A DNA stretch of 37,700 nt from Didymodactylos carnosus (GCA_905250885.1 CAJNOQ010001000.1:1-37700), one strand, 5' to 3'. Positions 1-10,862 are shown, counted from the first letter of the stretch. Notes: a model not told the origin generated them from the sequence alone. Translations and numbers: made by a program.

Positions 1-289
1 GTGCAACACCAATACCAATAAAATATTTTTTTATAGAGTGATGTTTACAACTAGTGAATGGACTAGTAATAGACAGTACATTGTTGATCTGAGATTGTCA
101 GACAAATTATTACGATATATTATTACATGTTCTATGTTATAGCCCAACAGTTCAATAGGAACTTTTCCCATTTTTTACTTCGTAGAAGCAACGCTAACAA
201 GCTTTTTTTCCACTTTTTGCTATTTAAATTTCTTCTCAAATTCAGACATAACAACGAACGGGGACTCATAATTATTGATAATTAAAATA
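1..289 (+). repeat. Left arm of a ~288-bp near-perfect inverted repeat (partner 1629-1916)
   Basis: Read as reverse complement, this arm matches 1629-1916 with about one substitution and one homopolymer-length difference. Bases 1-42 are the end of the CCCTATAAAAA-terminus element seen again at 1875; bases 43-289 are its flank. The arm runs off the window's left edge, so the palindrome may be longer. The minus-strand reading frame at 220-429 lies largely in this arm and is not called a gene. Confidence 0.9.
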
Positions 290-1315
290 ACATCTTGTTT
301 TTCTGTTCCTAATGTAAATATTTTTTTCGAAATTTGAAGGAAAAAACAAAAAAATGTGTGCAAAATAGAAACACAAGGACGACACATTTTAAAAATAGTA
401 TGTTTTTGTTGTTGTAGTACATATTCCACATATCTTGATCAAAACAATCACAGATCTTTTCTATTTTCTGATTTTTTTGTCTCCTTCCGACATTTGAATA
501 AAGCATACAGCCAACATTTAGCTATATGAAAAATAGAACAGAGATTAATGCTATCTATGAAGGCGTATGGATGATTGTACACTTTACATGGAAAAAACCT
601 GGAAATTTGTCTCCGAGAGAAAAATAAATTGAACATTTTATCATTAAGACAGTGTTTCAGCTCATTCAAAGACAGTGTTATTGCACATGTGCAAGAAAAT
701 TTTCTTGACAAAGAATACAATGAAGAAAAAATTCTGTCAAGAAAACACAAATAATTCTTCAAAGTAGGGACATTCCCGTGATAGAAAAGGGTAGTTTTTT
801 TTCTTTCTCTTCTTTTTTTCTTTGTATTACTAGTAGCGAAGTATAATTATAATATAGAACTATACAATAATTTTCGCTTGATAGAAACAACATTGATAGA
901 AATGAGGTTATTATTGATTCTTTGGTTTTTATGTTATCTTGTATTCAGAAAAATGTGTGCTATGATATAAGAAGAGTGCATAACAAAATTAAAACTATTA
1001 TTTATCCAACAGTGTCTATCTCCACTTGAATAATTGAAGTATTTTGTACCACCTCGAAGGTTCGATCTCTCAGTGTACCATCTGAAAAATGAATTTCTAT
1101 AGCAAAAAAGCGTATCATCTTACTTTTGTTTGAGACATTGTGCCTCAAACGTTTCACAGGATAGACGCCCATGTATTTATCTGATATGTTTATTCTAGAA
1201 CAATTCTATCATCTCTTGCCTTTTTATTCAAACATTTATGTACAAATCAATTAATCTATAGTTATATGTTTGTTTTGTTTATTTATAGATTTAATCTTTG
1301 CGTTTATTTAGAAAA
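290..1315. other. Spacer of the inverted repeat, upstream of bZIP exon 1; no gene recognised
   Basis: AT-rich DNA holding the presumed promoter and 5' UTR of the bZIP gene. A cysteine-rich 104-codon minus-strand frame (448-762) shows no recognisable domain and no coding-like composition, so it is not called. A GGTTCGATC string near 1060 resembles a tRNA B box, but no A box accompanies it. Confidence 0.5.
1301..1315 (+). promoter_or_regulatory. Possible 3' splice (trans-splice) acceptor just upstream of the bZIP start codon
   Basis: The sequence CGTTTATTTAG|AAAA|ATG puts an acceptor-like AG (1310-1311) four bases before the start codon. It resembles the window's intron acceptors (TTTAG at 7781-7785, TTGTAG at 4540-4544). 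It could end a 5' UTR intron or be a spliced-leader acceptor; spliced-leader trans-splicing is known in bdelloid rotifers. Inference from position and motif only. Confidence 0.35.
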
Positions 1316-4300
1316 ATGAACGAATCACCGTCAATAGAATTATCAACACCCAGTTTTAATTTGTCTGCTTTACCGCTCGATGAATTATCTAAAATAAAAC
1401 AAGATTTAAAACAAAGTTTAACGGAACGTAAACCGACACAATCACCATTTAAAAATATTTTTCTTCAACAAGTTGCCAATCTTCAACAACAGACATCATC
1501 GCCCGATGTTCCACCCTCGACAGCTGAAGTATGTATTTTGATATTGAATGACATGTAATTTAATGTCAAAAAGAATCTTCATATAACAAAATGTTGACAG
1601 TTCTAATTGTTGTGTTTCAATGAATTCATATTTTAATTATCAATAATTATGAGTCCCCGTTCGTTGTTATGTCTGAATTTGAGAAGAAATTTAAATAGCA
1701 AAAAGTGGAAAAAAAGCTTGTTAGCGTTGCTTCTACGAAGTAAAAATGGGAAAAGTTCCTATTGAACTGTTGGGCTATAACATAGAACATGTAATAATAT
1801 ATCGTAATAATTTGTCTGACAATCTCAGATCAACAATGTACTGTCTATTACTAGTCCATTCACTAGCTGTAAACATCACTCTATAAAAAAATATTTTATT
1901 GGTATTGGTGTTGCACGGATGCGCACCAGTGCCGAAGTTTTGTTTTTATCAATTTCTGTCTGTATTAACACAACAGTCTACTTTTAATATTTCGAATATC
2001 TTTCTGACTTCATCTTTTTCTTCTCATAAAAGAAGTGCCAAGGCAATGTTACATGGTTTTGGCATGTCAATGTGGTACTGATCATTGCCACATTCTAATA
2101 CAAAATTCAGCATAAACAACTATAATAAAAAACTAATTAAATTGATTAAATAAATTCCAGTGCGGCACTTTTTGAGCAGAAATATATCGGCACTTGCTGG
2201 ACACCGATGCCAGTAACAGGTGCCGTATTGATTTTTACCAGTGCCTCACTGGAATATTTTTTATAGGGCAAATTTATATTGAAATTTGATTAATTACAAT
2301 TTCACCCCGAAAATTTACAGTTATTAACAGAACATCCTCTGTAAACTACAAAAATCTTCGTAAACAAACTTTATACTTCTAACTTCCTTTTCCTTAGGAA
2401 AACGGACAAGTCCTAGGAATTTTTCAAAAAATATGAGAATGAGGATGAATTGTGAAATGTTTTTGTTCATTCTCTTTTTACTCATTTCCTATTTATTTAT
2501 TTCTGTTGCTCTTATTCGAACGATTCAGGTCCGATGACAATTTTTTCTATAAATCAATTTTGACTATATTTCAATTTCATTACACACGTTTTCTCATGAG
2601 AAACAAATTAGTATAAACGTTCTATTTCTGAGAAGAAATACTTATACGTATCGCAATAAAGAGATGTAAATAACATCACACTTGAAAAATAGATTGCAAT
2701 TGTACTATGCACAAGTTGTGATGTCGACAGAAACTGATAGAGGTTTTTAAGAGACCGATTGAACTGTAATCATTATTTTAGTTGTTAAACAGTGAGAAAA
2801 CCTTGACAGGGTAGTCCCTCTCAGAGTTAAAATAGTGAAACTCCTTTGCAAGTCTTTCACTTTTAATAAGTAAAGCACTGCTACGTTATATTAATATTGT
2901 AATGTAGAGAGATGGTGTGAAACTTTTATCTGTTTTGAGATAAATGATAATGCCCTATAAAAAAAATTCCAGTGCGGCACTGCCAGTGCGCACTGGTGCG
3001 CATGGGATGCCATCGGTCACTGGCACTGGTTGGCACCGGTGCGCACCCGTGCCCAGCAAGTGCCGATTGGCACCCGTGCGCACCGGTGCCGATATATTTC
3101 TGCTGAAAGAGTGCCGCACTGGTAAAAATCAGTGCCGCATGGGTGCCGCACTAGCAAAAATCGGTGCCGCACTGATAATTTATTTAATCAATTTAATTAG
3201 TTCTTTATTATGGTTGTTTATGCTGAATTTTGTGTTAGAGTGCGGCACTGATCAGTACCACATCGACATGCCAAAACCATGCGGCATTGCCTCGGCACTT
3301 CTCTTATGAGAAGGAAAAAATGAAATCAGAAAGACATTCGAAATATTAGAAGTAGACCGTAGCGTTAATATAGATAGAAATTGACAAAACAAAATGGTGA
3401 TTGAAAACAAAATTTCGGCACCGGTGCGCATCGGTGCGAGATTTTTACATTCTTTCTGGCACCGATGCGCATTGGTGCCCAGAAAAAATAATTATTCGGC
3501 ATCGGTGCCCGGAAAAAATAATTATTCGGCATCGGTGCGCACCCGTGCACAACCAGTGCCGATAAAATATTTTTTTGTAGGGTGATAACTAGGAATTTTT
3601 CACAATTTTTTACTAAAAGATAAATATTTTTTCGTGATGTTTTTTGAACTCAATATGAGATAATAATTTAAGTTTAGTATGCTTGAATATATTATTGTAA
3701 AAGGAATACGACGCTAGCCCAAGATGAATACTCTAACATTGAGAGACTTAAATTAAATTAAATTAAAACTTCATCTCCTTTGGAGATAATGAAGGAGTTT
3801 CACAAAAAACTATAACCATAGATTGAACAGGGAAAAAAAGTAACATTAGATCAGGTCGTAAACACAAAAAATAAAAAACAAAATTCCCTGCAAAAACTCA
3901 TAATGTCTGTCAACATAGAGACTCCTTTAAATTGAAAGAGGACGTTCCTTCTTCACTCGTCATCTCCACCAAAATATGTTAGACAGCGATGAAGCAGGAA
4001 AGATGGCGAGAGACGAATCGGACGGCGAAGACAACAGACTCTTGTCGCTGCTGACAATTGCCAAAAGTTATCAATTCAGTCAGTAGATTTCCATTGTACC
4101 ACTTTTACTGTGATTTTCTATTTCAGCTACTTTAAAAGAGATGATTAAAGAGAATAGAACAGAGACCAAAATATGAAGAACAACGAAAGACAAATGAGAG
4201 AGAATTTTTTTTTCTTCTTAAGAATAAATGACGCCGGACAACTGCTGCTGATGAACTTTGAATGAAGTTCAAAACACATTTTTCTTTCACTTGTGGAGCT

Positions 4301-7300
4301 CATGGTGCCAAATCTGAACTTTTATTTGAAGAAGAAAAAACATACACTGGTCAATCTTCAGTACTCAGAGAATGTCCTCTCGTTTTCAGAAGGTTTCTAG
4401 AACGTGTAGTTCGGTAGATCACGTGGTAACCATTTCGCACAAAACAGTGATAAACAAGAAAGAAAACACAAAATTCTCTGTAAAAAAACTCATAATGTTT
4501 GTCGATCATAATAATCTTTTTAATCGTATGACTTTTATTTGTAGGTTATGCGAGATATTGAATCGTTCGAATCGACAAAGCCGGTATCATTAGCGGAACT
4601 ATGTCAATTACGCGATTCATTCTTGCCTACATCTCCTCCTGTCTCTTCATCAGTGCCTCCGAAAAAAAAATTCATTATACGAAATCACACACTAACCAGC
4701 GATAATTTTTTGACTGATAACATTAACAACAACAACGACAATAATAATAATAATAATTCATCGTTCATTCAAATTATCATTGATCAAAAACCCTATACAC
4801 TCCAAGTCGAAACACAGGAGACAAATTTTGATAAAATGGATGATAGCTACGATATGAAACAAGTTATGGAACAAGAAATAAAGTCTCAAGGTTAGTTGAA
4901 GTATAAGAATAAAAATATCTTATTTTACATTGTAAAATTATTTTTTCCACTAGTAATACAGAATATTTTATAATTAAAATCTTGTTTTGAAAACAGTTAG
5001 TTCGTGTCATTTTTTGCTTAATAATATTTCGTTTACGTCGGGAGCATCATTTTTCTGAACATTCGAAATATCACTTCTGATGCGGGAACCTCCTGAAGTG
5101 CTAAAATGTTTTTTGAATGGAACTATTTTTAAAATGTAGGCCCTCATGGGCTATGAAGAATCCCAACTTGGTTCGGGTGCAATTAGTTTTGTTGCTGAAA
5201 TATCGAATTTTCCTCACGGGACCTGGATTTCAACCTAAAACGGAGTTTTGAATTTCATGTTGTAATGTATCACATATTGTAGCCCAGACCAATTGTAGTC
5301 CGATGAAAAAAGACCAAGCTGAAAACCTCTTTCCACAGCGGTGAAAGAACATTTTCCATATGTTCTTCTTTTTCAAATGTTAAAGTTCTATTTCGTAGGT
5401 AAAACAATTAACAACAGCAATTGCTCCGTGTTTGAAGAACTTTTTCAAACTTAAACCACTGTAGAAAGAGGTTTTCAGCTTGACCTTTTTTCATCGGACT
5501 ACAATTGGTCTGGGCTACAATATGTGACAAAGCTGATTGCGCCCGAACCAAGTTGGGATTCTTCATAGCCCATGAGGGCCTACATTTTAAAAATAATCCC
5601 ATTCAAAAAGGTTTTTAGCACCTCAGGAGGTTCCCTCATGAGTAGTGCCTACATCAGATTTTTTTCGGATTTGATTAAACAGTGAAATTAAAATTCGTTT
5701 CTAGAGCAACTTTGTCTAAGGTGTACGTTCGATAGAGAAATGTTGCTACTTTCGAATGTGGTATTTTACGTGAAAAAAGGTTTCTCTGACATGCTGCTAG
5801 CAATGTATAGCTGCAAAAAACTCGAAAAATCCGATTTTTCGGGTTTTTCACGGATTTGGATTGCTAGCAGCATGCCAGAGAAACCTTTTTTCACGTAAAA
5901 TACCACATTCGAAAAAGATGCAGCAAAATAAGTTTCAGATTCAAGCGGCACGCGGAAATAAAAATAAATAAATTTGAGAAAATTCTTTCCTGAGATTCGG
6001 TGTATGATGCAAGTGGCAAAGGATGCGGCAGTGTGAGAGTTAGAGGCAACTATATCAACTCTGCTAAATTCTTAGAGTTTTCATCAAAGTTTGGAACTTA
6101 GTACTTACTCCGTAAGAGTTATCTGTAGAATTAAATAAAACGCAAAACAGGCGAACGTGATGAGTTTTCTGGTGTCTCGTTCAATCGAGTCTCATTGAGC
6201 AAGACGAGACAACAAAACGTAAGATGTGTCGTACAGTGTAGTAAAAAAACGTTTTTGAAAATTCTTTAATTTTGCTTAAAAATGCTCTTAACACTGTGTA
6301 CAGCACTGGAAAAAATTATAGAGTCACTGTATTTTTGAAATTTTTCGATGAATCCGAATGGCTATGTCAAATCTGAATAGTGATTTAAATAGCCCTTGAA
6401 GTTCTCTATCAAATACAGTATGCGTCAAAATTCCAGAAAAAAGTTACTAATGAAAGGTTTCTAGAAAATTCCCTCTAGCGGAGCTGTAAGTCCTAGAGAG
6501 TTTTGTTAAAAATATTTTAAATATAACCATCTAAAAGAGCATAAAATTCTGAAAAAAATGAAGCATCGCATAGCTCTTCACGATCTTTCGTTGCAAAGTT
6601 ACAAACATCAGAATATCCAAAGAAATAGTATAATTTGTGAAAAAACGGTAAAAATCGCCTAAAAAAACAAGCAGAAGCACATTTCTCTAGATTTTCTGAT
6701 GCCTGTAACTTTGCAACGAAAGATCGTAGAGAGCTGTGCGACGCTTCATGTTTTTTCAGAATTTTATACTCTTTTAGACGTTTATATTTAAAATATTTTT
6801 AATAAAAATTCTCTAGGACTCAGTTACTACACGTTTTTTTTTTATAGAATTATGTTGTTGATTTTCAAGAACGATTACATAAAAATATGCATGATTGATG
6901 CGAATGATAATTTATATATCTTTGTGAGTCGTGGAATGAAAGAGAAAAACATAGTGTGTACAATTGTTGATTAATCTAAGCGTTACAGTTACCTGGACTA
7001 AACGAATAAATGTATGATACTTAACTTACGAGGGAACATTCTCAAGTGTCAAACTCCATTTTCAATGATCTTATACCAGTTGATAGAGGAAAGTGTTCTA
7101 GTTAAAACTCTAAAAGAATTTGTGTCTATGAGAGTTATGAATTTTTGTTTTGTTTCACTGGGAAATAGGTACACAAAAACACTAACAAATTTTTATCTCA
7201 ATAAAAAACAATGAATTTTGAGCTGACATTTTTTCGTCTTCTATGGATTGTTCTAATACTCGATTAACATCATAGAAAGAATCAACATTTCAGCCTCTCT

Positions 7301-8159
7301 AGAAAATAATCTATAAAAAATTTTCTTGTTTTTAAAGAAAATCATGTTTTCCTAATAATTCATTTTTCTTTTGTTATTGTTAACCATAGGTGGCCCTGTT
7401 AATGTTTCTTAATAGACAAGGTATCTTTTCTCTCTAATTTATTGAATTTGTTTATTAACAATTATTCCATCATTGTAATGATTTAGGAAGATTGTTGACT
7501 GATCTTTTTTCTACCTGTTTTCCCAGCGAAACAAAAAAACATTCATAACTCTTGAAAGAGTACCATGGGTACAAATCCCTTTAAGGTTTTAACTTATTAT
7601 TGAAAACGGCCTTTTTACACCTTAGAATGTTCCCTCGTTAGAAAGTAAACGACAGTTTAGAATATACGAATATCGTTTGTTAAAATTTTACTTGTTAGAC
7701 AAAGATTGAGAGTGAACTTCGATTATTTCTCTTTTTGTATGTCTATTGTTTATTCTTACTCAAATGTTTATTTCTTTTCATTTAGATTCATCAGCTACAA
7801 CAAACGTGACACAAAACATGTCGAATGAAGTAACATCAAGTAATCGAATACCAAGAGTTAAACGTCCACGTTTAAATCAATCATTGGTATCTACTAATTT
7901 ACCATCTGTATCGAATAACAACGGTACAGGTGATGTTGGTCGACGTAAACATATTCGTGATAGTAATCGTGAAGCGGCGAGAAGATGTCGTGAACGACGT
8001 CGTCAATATATTGAAACATTGGAAAATAATTTGGAACGTGAAAAAGAGAAAACTCAAAAATTAGAAGTTGATTTACAAAATTTAAAACGAGAAAATACAC
8101 AATTAAAAACCATTCTTAGTGAAACAACAAAATTATCTTTTACAACTACGATACAATAA
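1316..8159 (+). CDS. CREB/ATF-type bZIP transcription factor, 3 exons (1316-1528, 4545-4890, 7786-8159), 310 aa
   Basis: Predicted sequence-specific DNA-binding transcription factor acting in the nucleus as a dimer. Exon 1 ends GAA|GTATGT (phase 0). Exon 2 starts after TTTGTAG and ends CAAG|GTTAGT (phase 1). Exon 3 starts after TTTAG, so the split codon reads GAT (Asp). All frames join without a stop. The last ~60 residues are a bZIP domain: basic region RDSNREAARRCRERRRQYI, matching the CREB signature NREAAR-C, then a zipper with Leu at four of five heptad d positions and the usual Asn at an a position. A KRPRL cluster upstream may be a nuclear localisation signal. Exon 2 is Ser/Thr/Pro-rich and has an Asn run at 4725-4757. 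I see no CREB kinase-inducible domain, so assignment within CREB/ATF is open. The ATG at 1316 is the first in frame and follows an AG by four bases. Both introns (3.0 and 2.9 kb) are packed with palindromic elements. Confidence 0.88.
1629..1916 (-). repeat. Right arm of the ~288-bp inverted repeat (partner 1-289)
   Basis: Inverted copy of the window's first 289 bases. It lies in bZIP intron 1 about 100 bp after the exon 1 donor, so the two arms enclose exon 1. Its last ~40 bases are the terminus of the element that continues to 2270. Confidence 0.9.
1875..2270 (+). mobile_element. Palindrome-rich MITE, copy A (terminal CTCTATAAAAAAATATT)
   Basis: It starts with CTCTATAAAAAAATATTTTA and ends with AATATTTTTTATAGGG, forming short terminal inverted repeats. 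The interior has GGCACTGG and GTGCGCACC motifs. It is inverted relative to copy B (2951-3586), with extended similarity including the stretch around GGTTTTGGCATGTC. No transposase is encoded. A third terminus of the family lies at 1-42. Confidence 0.7.
2271..2950. other. Intron 1 spacer between two inverted MITE copies
   Basis: AT-rich sequence with no gene seen. If copies A and B are one composite foldback element, this is its loop. Confidence 0.5.
2951..3586 (-). mobile_element. Palindrome-rich MITE, copy B, with an expanded GTGCGCAC motif array
   Basis: Inverted partner of 1875-2270, with ends CCCTATAAAAAAAATTCC and ATATTTTTTTGTAGGG. It is ~240 bp longer because two blocks (about 2975-3110 and 3410-3560) are filled with variants of CGGTGCGCACCG, a self-complementary motif, separated by GGCACTGG-type strings. 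Reading frames across it are low-complexity and not genes. Confidence 0.7.
3474..3533. repeat. Two tandem 30-bp units inside MITE copy B
   Basis: Units 3474-3503 and 3504-3533 differ at one base (CCCAG versus CCCGG) and share AATAATTATTCGGCATC. A third unit starts at 3534 but diverges. This looks like recent slippage or unequal exchange. Confidence 0.85.
3587..4544. other. Remainder of bZIP intron 1, with a direct repeat and a micro-ORF
   Basis: About 3845-3915 and 4410-4510 are diverged direct repeats sharing AACTCATAATGT and an AAATTCYCTG context. Between them, 3976-4086 is a 36-codon open frame starting MLDSDEAGK, acidic and with less AT-rich codons than the surroundings. It has no known match and may be chance. 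The acceptor TTTGTAG ends at 4544. Confidence 0.4.
4725..4757 (+). repeat. AAC/AAT trinucleotide run coding poly-Asn in bZIP exon 2
   Basis: AACAACAACGAC followed by six AAT-type codons encodes an Asn-rich stretch with one Asp. In frame, probably length-variable. Confidence 0.85.
5083..5637. mobile_element. Foldback element in bZIP intron 2, arms 5083-5345 and 5455-5637
   Basis: The outer ends are GGGAACCTCCTGA and its reverse complement TCAGGAGGTTCCCTC; arms pair through CCCATGAGGGCCTACATTTT. The left arm carries ~80 extra bases (about 5182-5265) absent from the right arm. The loop 5346-5454 contains a 29-bp string shared with 9730-9758. No coding capacity. Confidence 0.8.
5751..5912. mobile_element. 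Short hairpin MITE, arms 5751-5804 and 5860-5912
   Basis: Arms of ~53 bp are almost perfectly complementary (TTCGAATGTGGTATTTTACG to its inverse). The 55-bp loop is itself partly palindromic (CGAAAAATCCGATTTTTCGG). In intron 2 RNA it would form a strong stem. Confidence 0.85.
6486..6831. mobile_element. Foldback element in bZIP intron 2, arms 6486-6613 and 6694-6831
   Basis: Arms pair through AGTCCTAGAGAG at the outside, TTTTAAATATAA in the middle and CTTTCGTTGCAAAGTTAC inside. The inner part (CTTTGCAACGAAAGATCG, then AGAGCTGTGCGACG) is a diverged form of the core shared by the families at 14936, 22430 and 36231. Confidence 0.8.
7026..7640. mobile_element. Foldback element in bZIP intron 2, arms 7026-7172 and 7511-7640
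   Basis: Termini TTACGAGGGAACATTCT and AGAATGTTCCCTCGTTA face outward. Arms are ~75-80% complementary with small gaps; the loop (7173-7510) is AT-rich. The small plus-strand frame at 7014-7214 lies in the arm and is not a gene. The ACGAGGGA terminus is shared with three other elements here. Confidence 0.75.
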
Positions 8160-10050
8160 TCAATGTTGACATCAAATCTACTCAGAGTGTGTCTTTCAAT
8201 ATATTCTTTTCTTTTAATTTATATTTGATTTCTAATTATTTTATTCGATCCTTCCTATAATCTACTTTCATATGTTAAACTTCATCTTTTCTTTTTCATT
8301 GAATTCTTACTAAGAAAAAATTAAGAGAGTATTTCATTCAAACGTACTTTCTTCACTTCTTCTCTAATCTTATAACATTTTTATTCTGTAAAATTAAACT
8401 AGACATATAGTTTTATACTTCTCAGTTCTTGAATTTCAGTTTAACTGATATTTTCTAGAAAATCAGTTTGTCTTTTTTTCTCTTCGTCAATGGACAGATT
8501 ATGTTGTTGTTTTTTTGTGCATTTGAACTGGAATCATTTTATAGCATACACTCTAGTCCAATATGCTTGAATTTATATTCAATTTAACACTTTTCTTTGA
8601 CATTGTTTCTTGTTCTAAAATAGTGTTGTTAGTCTTGTAAGGATACATTTACCTTTCTTCGAATGAAAGCATAAGAAAATTTTAAAATTGAAATGAATAT
8701 TCAAGGATATTGAAATCGAGTGTATGTGACTAAAGTTTTTTTTCTCAAACGGGCAAAATCTTTATAAAGTCAGTTGGATGTACAATAAAAAAAATTTGAT
8801 TTTTTTTTCCCCGGTATGTACAATCGTCTTGCGTCAGACATAGTGTTTTTTATAGAGTTTTCTATATTTTAACGTTCACAACTCTTGATAAAAATAGTAG
8901 TGATAGAATAAAAACAAAAATATTTCATTTTTGCACTGTCTATTAAATGAATGCTTTTTAAGAAGTAAAAAAGAAAAAAAAGCGGAAATACTTTAGTTTT
9001 CTCAGTGGAAAATGATGTTGAAAAGATTCATGTTTCCATAAGAAAATGTCTTGAAGAGTCAGAAAAAGTCTCAGTCTGTAGAGAATTCGTACAATATTAG
9101 AAAATAAGTTATTTTTTAATGAAAAAAAACCGAAAGATGACCTCTCTATAATGAAATAAGTGTTTTGCTTTTACTCGTGTTCATTTCTTTAAACATACTA
9201 CGATCAACAGACTGTGTGTCACAAATGAAATTTTTTACTCTTATTCTCATCATCTATGATTTTTTTTTCAATGATGTGAATAATGTCGTACTGCAAGTGT
9301 TAATAGTAGATGTACATTTATGTGCATAGTATTTTGTGTATTATTTTATTGTACATTTTTTTTTGTTTTAGTTTTTCTGAACAGTCGCTTTTTGTTTTTT
9401 TTTTGCTTTTTTGCCTAAGTCGCTTTTTGTACGCTATTTTTTGTATTTAATATTTGTTGATATTATCAACATCGGTTGTTTTTTTTTTTCTTCTTCTTTG
9501 AAATTCTTTATTATACTTTCTTCTTTTCCGTTTTTCTATTTACTGCCGATAGCATTATTCTAATGAAAAAGTTTGCAGCTGATAGAGACATTCGTCTGTG
9601 TGAATGAGTATCATTTACTTCGAAATATTTGATCAACATTCAACTTTTATTTGAAATTGTTTATTTTGTTTTTGTTTTTTGTCAGATTTGTATGTGTATC
9701 CGGATGTAAACAATTTCAATTTTTTATTATCAAATGTTGAAGTTCTATTTCGTAGATACACAATGTTTGTTGCACGCTTGCTACGGTAATTTCTATTACA
9801 TTCATTTGTCTTACGAGTTCAAATGACTAGTTTGATCGTTTAAAGAAGTTCTATTTTATTTATTTATTTTTCTATATATACATGATATAACCATATTGAT
9901 GTAAATAAATAATTTATCTGAAAAATTATTTGTCGATAGATATTTTCGTTGAATTAGAAACATCAGTTAGACTATTTTGAAGTAGGAGGAGACTTGATAA
10001 TGTTTAGCTAACATAAGCATAGAAGCAAAAAAAATAAAATGGAAAAATGG
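8160..10050. other. 3' flank of the bZIP gene; T-rich, no gene seen
   Basis: Contains the 3' UTR and downstream DNA, with long T runs (notably 9350-9530). No single poly(A) signal stands out: ATTAAA-type and AATAAA-type strings occur around 8390 and 8785. 9730-9758 matches 5373-5401 at ~27 of 29 bases. Confidence 0.5.
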
Positions 10051-10059
10051 CGACCTTAT

Positions 10060-10420
10060 GGGAGAAAAGGTGACCGGTCAATTCGTCGCAGACATTTAGT
10101 CGTCAATCTTTTCGTCGCACGGACATTTAGTCGCACGACTTGTTTTAACATAATTTTTAGTCAAAAAGTTCTCAATTACAGCTACAGTTTGTTAGTAGAG
10201 CGGATTAAAGCATCTATTTCACTCTATTGTTTGTCCTTTTCATCTGATGCGATGAATTGTTCCGCACGACAAAAAATTTATGTTAAAATAAATCGTACGA
10301 CAAAAGTGATGCGACTAAATGTCCGTGCGACGAAAAGATTGGCAACTAAATGTCTGCGACGAATTGTCCGCGACAAAATGACCGCGACGAAAAGACCTGC
10401 AACGAATTGACCAAGCACCG
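10060..10420. mobile_element. Foldback element with GTCG/CGAC motif arrays in its arms
   Basis: The left arm (about 10060-10158) repeats GTCGCA-GACATTTAGTCG; the right arm (about 10266-10420) repeats the complement, CGACTAAATGTCCGTGCGAC. Units recur every ~18-27 bp on both sides. The loop is ~110 bp. The 123-codon frame across it is the low-complexity read-through of these motifs, not a gene. Confidence 0.75.
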
Positions 10421-10760
10421 GGAGAAAATTGACCTCACACAGTAAACATTTGGTCGAAAATCCAAAGTGAGTTTTTCTGTGATTTGAATAGTATCAAATA
10501 TACAGCGTCAAAGGCGCTATTGAATGGTGTAAAATTTTTTATTCTGTGACTTCTTCTTATGAAATTATTCGGGAAAGAAAACACGGTGATATAAGGAAAA
10601 CGCTAGAAAAACAGACGTGTACAGTATAATCAAAACGTGCTAGTTAGCCTAGGTGCAATCTTACTTATTTTTTCACCAAAATATTTCTTAGTATATTCTG
10701 TATCTATAGTACTTATAAACACAGATGGAAAATGACTAAAAGGTTTTAAAAAATGAGTTT

Positions 10761-10862
10761 AAACAAGATGTTTTTATTCATGTACTTCAACTAACCTTGA
10801 GACTTTATTTCTTGTTTCATAACTTGTTTCATATCGTTGATTCATATTTTTGATTCAAATTC
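10761..10862 (-). pseudogene. Decayed antisense copy of the 3' end of bZIP exon 2 plus its donor
   Basis: On the minus strand this reads CGATATGAAACAAGTTATG, then AACAAGAAATAAAGTCTCAA, GGTTAGTTGAAGTA and AATAAAAA, matching the end of bZIP exon 2 and the start of intron 2 (about 4850-4912) nearly base for base, including the donor. The preceding ~30 bases are much more diverged and the frame is open only briefly. It is therefore a fragment of a second, related bZIP copy, inverted and about 6 kb from the intact exon. No bZIP-domain exon copy was found nearby. Confidence 0.75.

Noticed and set aside
220-762. Three minus-strand frames of 65-104 codons near the left edge
   Set aside because: The first lies largely in the inverted-repeat arm. 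The others have AT-driven Phe/Cys/Ser-rich composition, no domain and no splice context.
2975-3560. CRISPR-like appearance of short repeats with spacers
   Set aside because: Repeat words are short, degenerate and self-complementary, spacers are not uniform, and the setting is an intron of a spliced gene.
2944-3585. Frames with repeated RTGAD/PVRTGA-like peptides on both strands
   Set aside because: They are translations of the GTGCGCACC motif array; open on both strands because the motif is self-complementary.
10039-10410. 123-codon frame rich in Arg/Lys/Thr
   Set aside because: Read-through of the GTCG/CGAC motif array in a foldback element.
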